From contig JAUXNY010000128.1 of assembly GCA_030682615.1 (NCBI GenBank), forward strand, positions 1 to 35,586: DNA of 35,586 nucleotides. Direction: 5' to 3'. Of this stretch, positions 7,678 to 13,978 are shown in pieces (position 1 is the stretch's first letter; every line of letters begins with the position of its first letter). Made by a program: the position numbers and the translations under genes. Under the pieces are notes generated by a model. It had not been told where the DNA came from. It searched no databases and saw only the letters and a program-made list of their open reading frames with translations. This stretch comes from Candidatus Aquicultor sp. Its GTDB lineage: Bacteria; Actinomycetota; Aquicultoria; Aquicultorales; Aquicultoraceae.

Positions 7678-7893
7678 TCATAAGTCATCCGGTGTAAGCC
7701 CGGTACTCTTAGCGATGCGTGCCAGCATGCGAGGACCAATTTCTTCTCTATCATGAAACGCGAAAGTAAAATCTGACCACCCGGAACGGGACAGGACACG
7801 GTGTGATGTACCAGATTGACGCTTGATCGTCCAGCCGAGCCGTAACAAAGCAGCCAGCACCAATCTTGCTTTGGTTGACGGCCATTGACTCAT
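7678..7893 (-). CDS. hicA: HicA-type toxin (cassette-borne)
   Basis: 71-residue protein of the HicA mRNA-interferase fold. RQSGTSHRVLSR carries the catalytic His of the family, which acts on translated mRNA in the cytoplasm. It overlaps the upstream hicB by 4 bases (antitoxin first), the order that keeps antitoxin in excess. The attC site follows the stop by 6 bases, so hicBA is one cassette. Toxin-antitoxin pairs are common in cassette arrays, where they discourage loss of the array. It is only distantly similar to the second HicA at 17023-17253. Confidence 0.85.
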   Translation of the reverse strand: MSQWPSTKARLVLAALLRLGWTIKRQSGTSHRVLSRSGWSDFTFAFHDREEIGPRMLARIAKSTGLTPDDL

Positions 7894-8090
7894 GCTGGCA
7901 CTGCGAAGACGCCGCGGAGTTCTGGAATTTCTTCTCCGTGTTCGAGCCGATCAGCCAACACGCGCAAGGCCAAAACCTTGACTTTGGAAACTGCTTCCTT
8001 TTTGCTCTGTCCATACGCCATAACGCCAGGCAAATCAGGCACTTCGGCTATCCACCGGCCATCTTCTTCGCGTTCAATTTCGATATTCAT
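7890..8090 (-). CDS. hicB: HicB-type antitoxin (cassette-borne)
   Basis: 66-residue HicB antitoxin, consisting only of the partial RNase H-like fold: EREEDGRWIAEVPDLPGVMAYG is followed by a helix with ADRLEHGE. It binds and neutralises the HicA encoded next. A strong ribosome-binding site (GGAGG, 8 bases before ATG) supports the start. There is no DNA-binding domain at the C-terminus, so repression by this protein alone is unlikely. It opens its cassette, starting 54 bases after the previous attC. Confidence 0.87.
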   Translation of the reverse strand: MNIEIEREEDGRWIAEVPDLPGVMAYGQSKKEAVSKVKVLALRVLADRLEHGEEIPELRGVFAVPA

Positions 8091-8144
8091 CGGTTACACC
8101 TCCAACTTTTACTGTATCCAATTCCATCCACGTGGACAAGTCCA

Positions 8145-8226
8145 GCCTAACGCTTGAGTTCAGCGGCTTTTTAGGGGCGGCGCTTTTTGCCGCGTCTAAA
8201 AAGTCCGCTGGATTGATTTGTTATGC
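8145..8226 (-). other. attC cassette recombination site (82 bp)
   Basis: The clearest attC here. On the minus strand it runs from GCATAAC (8220-8226) to GTTAGGC (8145-8151). CAGCGG pairs with CCGCTG, then an extrahelical A, then CTTTTTAG pairs with CTAAAAAG, then GCGGC pairs with GCCGC around a short loop. The 3' box context CTCAAGCGTTAGGC is that of classic integron cassettes. Confidence 0.93.
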
Positions 8227-8231
8227 AAGAG

Positions 8232-8600
8232 CTATTTTAGATTAAACAAAAGACCGTCATTTTCAAAAGCTTCTACCGTTACTGGGTATGAATGTATTTT
8301 CCGATAGTTTATTTCCAATTTGACCTCAGTGATTTGATCCGCATAAGCCCTTAGGAATTTTCCCAGTCTTTCTCGCACGCGACTATCGACAATTGCTACT
8401 GTTTCTAAATCATATCTTTGCTCTACGATTAAGCAGTCGGCGTCATCAGCTTGATTCGAATCTACAGGTTTAAGCTTTGTGCGAACAACGGCTTTTCCGC
8501 TTTGCAACTCAACTTCTGTTTCAATGGCATTGACGCAATCTGTTCCGAGCCTGTGATTCAGCTCGAGAGTTGTTGTTCCTTTTCGAAGACTCCTAATCAT
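8232..8600 (-). CDS. Cassette gene of unknown function (122 aa)
   Basis: Soluble 122-residue protein that I do not recognise. It has no signal peptide, membrane helix or metal motif. The pattern is alternating beta strands with a helical segment (about 76-90, rich in Arg) in the second half. The start at 8600 has AAAGGG 8 bases upstream. The stop (8232) lies 5 bases before a strong attC, and a degenerate attC lies upstream. It therefore occupies a whole single-gene cassette, where orphan genes are typical. Confidence 0.75.
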   Translation of the reverse strand: MIRSLRKGTTTLELNHRLGTDCVNAIETEVELQSGKAVVRTKLKPVDSNQADDADCLIVEQRYDLETVAIVDSRVRERLGKFLRAYADQITEVKLEINYRKIHSYPVTVEAFENDGLLFNLK

Positions 8601-8618
8601 CCATCATACCCTTTTTTT

Positions 8619-8665
8619 GCATAACGCCTGAAATCAGCGGTTTCATTTCTTGCTCTTTTTTAGGC
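8619..8665 (-). other. Degenerate attC site (47 bp)
   Basis: The minus-strand 3' half is good: CCGCTGATTTCAGGC then GTTATGC (8619-8625), closely matching the neighbouring attC. The 5' half is poor: GCCTAAA (8659-8665) has lost the final C, and the matching inner arm is missing. The stop codon of the exonuclease gene lies inside it. It is probably a partly deleted attC. Confidence 0.6.
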
Positions 8666-9538
8666 GACAACTGCCGTCTCCAATAGAATTAATTCTTTAA
8701 AATCGCTTTCTCTAATGATTCGAATCTGACATCCACTAGCGATAAGCTCCTCGGCTTTTCTGTGCTTAGAGCTCTTTTCGTGGCCTGCAAGACGCTTAAT
8801 ATCTTGATCTCCTACAACGAGTAGAGTCGTTTTTTTGGTAACGCCGGAACTGACTTGACAGCCTATTTGGGATGCCATATCGGCTGCTTTAGACCGTGGT
8901 ATCTCTAGAGCACCCGTAAAAACTACAACCTCGCCATACAAAGGCCCTTCTGGATTTCCGTCGCGCCTGATTTCTTCACGGGAGCTTGATGTTGCGGGGC
9001 TAATCGGTTGGTTTACGCGTTTTAGCCAGCTTTCTACGTCAAGGCCACTCTGCTTTACGGCTGCGAGAAAGATGTGTCCTGCCGCTTTTGCATCTTCTAA
9101 TGCATCATGGTGTTTGAAATCGTACCCTAGCGCTTCGCAAATATTGTGAAGACCGTAACCGGCATAAGCAAATTTTTCCCATGTGCGTCGAGCAACACGA
9201 GCTGAATCCAACCAAGTACAATCTGGGTGTCGAATTAGGTATTTATCTGATGCTTGGCGAATGGCAACGCGGTCAAAATGAGTATGACACACGACTACAC
9301 GGTTATCCAAAAAGCCGTATAACTGATCAGTGATTTTAGGAAGGACTGGGGCTCCCGCTACCATAGACTCGTCGATCCCATGTATTGAAACATTGATTCC
9401 GTCGAAGTAGTCTTCAGGATCGATATAGGTCTTCCATTCTTCGGCAAGCAATCCATCCCGATATCTGGCCAACCCAATTTGACATATTGATGCCATATCA
9501 GCATTGGCTGTTTCGACGTCAATCGCCACGAACTCCAT
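8660..9538 (-). CDS. DEDDh 3'-5' exonuclease with C-terminal BRCT domain
   Basis: Protein of 292 residues starting at 9538, where AGAGG precedes ATG. Residues 1-165 are a DnaQ-like exonuclease: FVAIDVET gives the D and E of motif I (7, 9), HTHFDR gives motif II (Asp 89), and HHDALED gives His 144 and Asp 149. After a linker, residues 200-290 form a BRCT domain (VVVFTGALE, KTTLLVVGD), a phosphopeptide or DNA-end binding fold. The design resembles epsilon-like repair exonucleases that trim single-stranded or damaged ends. It is the first cassette after the second leader repeat and is not part of a replication operon, so it may serve cassette or defence DNA processing. Confidence 0.93.
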   Translation of the reverse strand: MEFVAIDVETANADMASICQIGLARYRDGLLAEEWKTYIDPEDYFDGINVSIHGIDESMVAGAPVLPKITDQLYGFLDNRVVVCHTHFDRVAIRQASDKYLIRHPDCTWLDSARVARRTWEKFAYAGYGLHNICEALGYDFKHHDALEDAKAAGHIFLAAVKQSGLDVESWLKRVNQPISPATSSSREEIRRDGNPEGPLYGEVVVFTGALEIPRSKAADMASQIGCQVSSGVTKKTTLLVVGDQDIKRLAGHEKSSKHRKAEELIASGCQIRIIRESDFKELILLETAVVA

Positions 9539-9557
9539 TTTTGCCTCTATTTCTTGC

Positions 9558-9800
9558 GCATAACAATGTTTATACTGATCCGTATAATACTCCAAAATTG
9601 CCGCTTGTGCCCACATAAGACGCCTCTAGAGACGCATCACTTGTCGCTATAATCAGTGCTAAATGCACCTGTTTTGACTAAACGCTATTTTATCATGGTG
9701 TCTTATACGGATCGGCAGATAAGCCTCGCCAACGCTACCTTATTTAAGCTTACAACATATCGACTGGGCTGCGAACCCCAGCAGATCCGCGATTGCGGAC
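9558..9800 (-). repeat. 243-bp leader repeat, copy 2
   Basis: Second copy of the block at 4000-4242. The minus-strand 3' end is again GTTATGC (9558-9564), 19 bases before the first cassette gene. The inverted arms at 9575-9587 and 9703-9715 pair perfectly here apart from one G-T. A small inner palindrome around 9620-9635 changes on both sides relative to copy 1, which suggests that folding matters. The other end begins about 30 bases after the hsdM stop. Confidence 0.75.
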
Positions 9801-9831
9801 GTTGGTGTAAAGCATTTAAGACCACCAAATA

Positions 9832-11316
9832 CTATGATTCAACCGCACCAAGAATTTCCCGGAAGCTGTTTAGTCCTGCCTCGAGGTTTTCGATTATTTC
9901 TAGCGCCAGCTCGTCGGGTTCGGGTAGATTGTCGAGGTCGGCTAGGCTCTTGTCTTTGAGCCAGAAGATATCGAGGCTGGTTTTGTCGCGGGCGATTATT
10001 TGTTCGTAGGTGAATTTGCGCCAGCGTCCTTCCGGGTTGTCTTGCTCGTTCCACAGTGGGTTGCGCTCATGGCGATTGAGCGGGTTGTAGCAGGCGATAA
10101 ATTCCTGTAAATCCTCATAGCGCAGCGGTTTCTTTTTTAGGGTGTGGTGAACGTTGGTGCGGTAGTCGTAGTACCAGACTTCTTTTGTCCACGGCTCCTT
10201 GCTGGCTGCGCGGTTATCGAAGAACAACACATTTGCCTTGACGCCATTGGCGTAAAAGACGCCGGTCGGCAGGCGCAGTATTGTGTGCAACTCAGTGGTT
10301 TCGAGCAGCTTCTTTCGCACCGTCTCTCCTGCTCCGCCTTCAAACAAAACATTGTCCGGCACGACGACGGCAGCGCGGCCGGTGGTTTTTAGCATGGTGC
10401 GGATGTGTTGCACAAAGTTGAGTTGTTTGTTGGAGGTGGTCGCCCAGAAATCCTGTCGGTTGTAGGTCAGGTCGTCTTTTTCCTGTTCGCCTTCCTCATT
10501 GGTAAAGCTCATCGCGCTTTTCTTGCCGAATGGCGGATTCGCCAGCACATAGTCGAAGCGCTTGCCGCTATCCGCCACCAGGGCGTCGTTAGGCGACACC
10601 ATGCTGTCCCCGTCGATTTCACCGATGTTGTGCAAAAACATATTCATCAAGCACAGACGGCGCGTCCCCGCGACGATTTCATTGCCGCTAAAAGTCTCGT
10701 GCTTGAGAAACGCTTTCTGGTCCTTGTCCAGCTGCTGCTGCGGCGCCACCAGAAAATCGTAAGCGGCCAAAAAGAATCCGCCCGTGCCGCAGGCCGGATC
10801 GGCAATGGTCTTGTTTGGCTCCGGGCGCACGCACTCCACCATTGCCTTGATCAGCGCGCGTGGAGTAAAGTATTGCCCGGCACCGGACTTGGTGTCTTCC
10901 GCATTTTTTTCGAGCAAGCCTTCGTAGATATCGCCCTTAATGTCGGCGCCCATCGTCACCCACTGTGTTTCGTTGACCATATCAATCAGGCGATACAGCT
11001 TGGCCGGGTCTTGAATCTTGTTTTGCGCCTTGGTGAAAATCTGTCCCAGCATCCCCGGCTTGTTGCCCAGTTCGCGCAAGAGCGTCACGTAATGCACCTC
11101 CAGCTCCGCGCCCCGCTTGGGCTTAAGACTTTGCCAATTGTATTCGTCGGGTATGTCCACCTTGCGATTATAAGGCGGCTGGCTATATTCGTCGGCCATT
11201 TTCAGGAAGATAAGATAGGTTAGTTGCTCCAGATAATCGCCATAGCTCACGCCGTCGTCGCGCAACGTGGTGCAGAAACTCCAGACTTTTGAAACGATAG
11301 ATGCGGTTGCGTTCAT
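9832..11316 (-). CDS. hsdM: Type I restriction-modification DNA methyltransferase (M subunit)
   Basis: 494-residue N6-adenine methyltransferase subunit. A helical HsdM N-terminal domain (1-130) precedes the catalytic fold. The AdoMet motif is ADPACGTGG at 172-180 and the catalytic motif IV NPPF at 260-263. With HsdS it methylates the host target, and with HsdR it cuts unmethylated DNA. The start at 11316 has GAGG upstream. It lies 3 bases after the RhuM-Fic stop, so all belong to one operon, in the unusual order R-S-RhuM-M. A diverged copy of its last 50 codons is at 7463-7612. Confidence 0.97.
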   Translation of the reverse strand: MNATASIVSKVWSFCTTLRDDGVSYGDYLEQLTYLIFLKMADEYSQPPYNRKVDIPDEYNWQSLKPKRGAELEVHYVTLLRELGNKPGMLGQIFTKAQNKIQDPAKLYRLIDMVNETQWVTMGADIKGDIYEGLLEKNAEDTKSGAGQYFTPRALIKAMVECVRPEPNKTIADPACGTGGFFLAAYDFLVAPQQQLDKDQKAFLKHETFSGNEIVAGTRRLCLMNMFLHNIGEIDGDSMVSPNDALVADSGKRFDYVLANPPFGKKSAMSFTNEEGEQEKDDLTYNRQDFWATTSNKQLNFVQHIRTMLKTTGRAAVVVPDNVLFEGGAGETVRKKLLETTELHTILRLPTGVFYANGVKANVLFFDNRAASKEPWTKEVWYYDYRTNVHHTLKKKPLRYEDLQEFIACYNPLNRHERNPLWNEQDNPEGRWRKFTYEQIIARDKTSLDIFWLKDKSLADLDNLPEPDELALEIIENLEAGLNSFREILGAVES

Positions 11317-11319
11317 GTA

Positions 11320-12321
11320 TTAACCTCGAATCAGATTCATTATCAGATGAATCATCAGTTGTTTTTGTGCCGGGTCGCTTTGCGCCACCAGCAGCGCAAT
11401 TGCCGCCAGCGCGTTGTCGTTGATTTTCAGTTCGCCGTCGGTTTTCAGATGGTGCTGGTTGCGTTGCAAAAACCAGATGAACAGGAACGCCCCGATACGC
11501 TTGTTGCCATCCGAAAACGGATGATTCTTGATGACGAAATACAACAGATGCGCGCCCTGCTCCTCGATGCTCGGATAAAGAAACTCCCCGCCAAACGACT
11601 GTACGATATTGCCGAGAATACCCGCAAAACTATCGTCTTTTTGATTGCCAAATAGCTCCGACGCTTCGTTTTTCGCCATCAAATCCGCCTTGAGTGCTGT
11701 AATGCCTGCTTCGGCTTCCGCAGGTTGGATTTCATAGCGTATGGTGGTCGCAAAATCCCCCAACGGCAGCCGCTCGCTGTCGAACTGATTGAGCAACACA
11801 AAGGTACGGGCATAACCGGTAATCACGCTCACCAGTCCGCGCGCCTCGGGCAAGCTAGCCTGCTCGATCAGGTTTTGCTGGAATAGAGTCAAGGTGCGCT
11901 CAAGCTGTTTGATATGCTCCTGCTGTACCTGCAAGCGTTGCCTGTTCAGCGCGTAGCCTTGCACCAGATAATCTTTCAGGACACGGTTGGCCCAGATGCG
12001 GAATTGCGTACCCTGTTTGGATTTCACGCGGTAACCGACCGAAATAATCACGTCGAGGTTGTAGTGCGCAGTATCATACTCCTTGCCATCGGCCGCAGTT
12101 ATCCGGAAATTCCGGATAACTGAAGACTCATCCAGTTCGCCTTCCTTGAAAACATTACGGATATGCTCGCTGACCGTTCGAATATTCTTTCCGAACAACT
12201 CAGCCATCTGCTTTTGCGATAGCCATACGGTTTCGCCTTGTAGCCTGACCTCGGTGGCTATCGAGCCATCGGCGGATTGGTAAATGACGATGGGGGCAGC
12301 GGTATTTTCTTGAGTAGTCAT
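11320..12321 (-). CDS. RhuM-family protein with Fic/DOC domain
   Basis: 333 residues. The N-terminal RhuM domain (about 10-125) includes VWLSQKQMAELFGK and SVIRNFRITAADGKEY, a helix-turn-helix-like region of the family. A central helical linker leads to a Fic domain with HPFSDGNKR at 267-275. That is the complete HPFx(D/E)GNxR active site, which transfers AMP or another nucleotide part to proteins. It is embedded in the hsd operon between hsdS and hsdM. RhuM-Fic genes are found repeatedly in type I loci, perhaps as a backup toxin or modulator. The intact motif suggests an active enzyme; the target is unknown. Confidence 0.93.
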   Translation of the reverse strand: MTTQENTAAPIVIYQSADGSIATEVRLQGETVWLSQKQMAELFGKNIRTVSEHIRNVFKEGELDESSVIRNFRITAADGKEYDTAHYNLDVIISVGYRVKSKQGTQFRIWANRVLKDYLVQGYALNRQRLQVQQEHIKQLERTLTLFQQNLIEQASLPEARGLVSVITGYARTFVLLNQFDSERLPLGDFATTIRYEIQPAEAEAGITALKADLMAKNEASELFGNQKDDSFAGILGNIVQSFGGEFLYPSIEEQGAHLLYFVIKNHPFSDGNKRIGAFLFIWFLQRNQHHLKTDGELKINDNALAAIALLVAQSDPAQKQLMIHLIMNLIRG

Positions 12322-12355
12322 GCCTAAACCTCTCTTGTTTTTCGAGACATCGCCG

Positions 12356-12382
12356 CAGTTGTTGCATTTTTTGCAACAACTG
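12356..12382 (-). repeat. Hairpin between hsdS and the RhuM-Fic gene
   Basis: CAGTTGTTGC and GCAACAACTG form a perfect 10-base stem with a 7-base A-rich loop on the transcript. No T run follows, so it is unlikely to be a simple terminator. It could tune mRNA stability or separate hsdS from the downstream genes. Confidence 0.5.
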
Positions 12383-12436
12383 GCTGAGCCGACCTTCCGG
12401 CAACTATAAGGAAATTCCGAATAATTGGAATTGGCA

Positions 12437-13978
12437 TCATGCTTTTCTCCCGGTCAGCTTACGCGACTTGGCGGTAACTGTTCCGTTCTTTGCAACGGTT
12501 GCCTTCTCCGCCTTGATGCGTGCCAGCAACGCCGAGGCGGGTTCGTCATGCGGGTCTTGCGGCACCAGTTGGCCGGAGAAAGCTTTTTTCAGGATGGACT
12601 GGCGCAGGGCTTCGGCTTGTTGCAGGGCAGTGGTGATGGTTTGGTCGAGTTGGTCACATTCAGACAAACGTGATTCAGTCTCCAGCAAGATTTGTTGCTG
12701 CTCGCGTTGGCTAAAAATGGCTACCGGCAAATTTGCCAACACAGTTAAGTTAATTGATGCCAAGTTAGTAGTTTGCTTGGCGTGTCGAAAAAAATATTTC
12801 TTTGCGCTTTTTGTCTGTGAGTATAGAGAAAGAATTTCCGAACTAATGACACCGCCATAGATTCTCGCCCTGAAAATGTGGTTTTGGTGAATGCACGAAT
12901 CAATCTGATTTCGCCACACTGCACCCCTTCCAAGCTTATCTTTGTCTCCACCTTCAGTGTATAGAACATCGCCGAATTCCAGCCGATATTTGTCTTTATC
13001 TTGCGTTTCAACTTCAATCTGCTTGATTTCCGTTAAATCAAGGTATCCATCCTGAACATTTGCAACACGCAGATATGGCAGAGATAGCTTTTCTTTGCCC
13101 TCAAGATTTTTCCCTTTCGTAACGCCACCAATCAAATCCGCAATATTTCCAAGTTTCTCCCACCCCCACCCGTCTGGCAGTTCGGGTAATTCGGCTAGTT
13201 CTTCGGTGGTCAGAGGTGGTAGGGTTTTTGGGGTTTTTGGTTTGCGGCCTTGTTTGCCGAATGTTTCCCAGTCGGTCAGTTGTTGTTGGTAGTGTTGCGC
13301 GCGTTCGGTTTGGATGCGCTTTAGTAAGGCTTCGGCGCTTTCTAGTTTGTCCTGGTTTTCTGCACGCCACTGCGCAGTGAGTTTGCCCTCGAAGGCGTGT
13401 TTCAGCAAGGCTTGGCGATATACCTTGAGCTGCGCATGGGCGGTTTTCAGGTTTTCAATGCCCTTATCCAGCTCGGAAAACAGCTCCTCTATTTTTGCAA
13501 CTATGCGGTGTTGTTCTGGAAGTGGCGGGAGTCCGAACTCCAGTTCCTCAACAAACTGTTTGTTGATTGCAGAAAATGTAGAGCCCGTGCCTTCTTTTGA
13601 AATGTCTGTTTCAATGCCGCGAAGTAGGTATAACACAAACATTGGCGAAATACCGCCAACTGGGTGAATCGCTGCAAGTCCCCGGCCGATACAGCACTTT
13701 TCTTTCGCTAGATTTGTCGGTCCAACTGGTGCCCGAACTGATAACAACGTTGCTCCAGGCAACGCAATTTTATTAGGTGCATTACAGTATTTTGCAACGG
13801 TTGGATAAATTGCCCCAAACTCAGCTTTACCCTGAAAGAACGGGATTCCATCCCCACCTCTGTTGTAGGTATCAGAAGTCGGTGACTGCCCCATAACTAT
13901 GTCGGTAAAGTCAGGTAAACAGCACCTGCTCCATCCTTGTGGTAGCGAATCATTCGTTATTCTTGAAAAAAGCATCAC
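12437..13978 (-). CDS. hsdS: Type I restriction-modification specificity subunit (S)
   Basis: 513-residue DNA-recognition subunit. Two target recognition domains (about 5-150 and 265-420) are each followed by a long conserved helix. The central helix begins LPPLPEQHRIVAKIEEL and the C-terminal one QREQQQILLETESRLSE. These helices set the spacing between the two half-sites and bind HsdM. The start overlaps the hsdR stop by 4 bases. It appears full-length and intact. The recognition sequence cannot be read from the protein. Confidence 0.96.
   Translation of the reverse strand: MMLFSRITNDSLPQGWSRCCLPDFTDIVMGQSPTSDTYNRGGDGIPFFQGKAEFGAIYPTVAKYCNAPNKIALPGATLLSVRAPVGPTNLAKEKCCIGRGLAAIHPVGGISPMFVLYLLRGIETDISKEGTGSTFSAINKQFVEELEFGLPPLPEQHRIVAKIEELFSELDKGIENLKTAHAQLKVYRQALLKHAFEGKLTAQWRAENQDKLESAEALLKRIQTERAQHYQQQLTDWETFGKQGRKPKTPKTLPPLTTEELAELPELPDGWGWEKLGNIADLIGGVTKGKNLEGKEKLSLPYLRVANVQDGYLDLTEIKQIEVETQDKDKYRLEFGDVLYTEGGDKDKLGRGAVWRNQIDSCIHQNHIFRARIYGGVISSEILSLYSQTKSAKKYFFRHAKQTTNLASINLTVLANLPVAIFSQREQQQILLETESRLSECDQLDQTITTALQQAEALRQSILKKAFSGQLVPQDPHDEPASALLARIKAEKATVAKNGTVTAKSRKLTGRKA

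Noticed and set aside
12102-12122. Long palindrome (TTATCCGG...CCGGATAA) as an operator
   Set aside because: It lies inside the RhuM-Fic coding sequence and encodes the conserved VIRNFRIT segment, so coding constraint explains it.
12356-12382. Rho-independent terminator within the hsd operon
   Set aside because: The stem is perfect but no T run follows, so I list it only as a hairpin.
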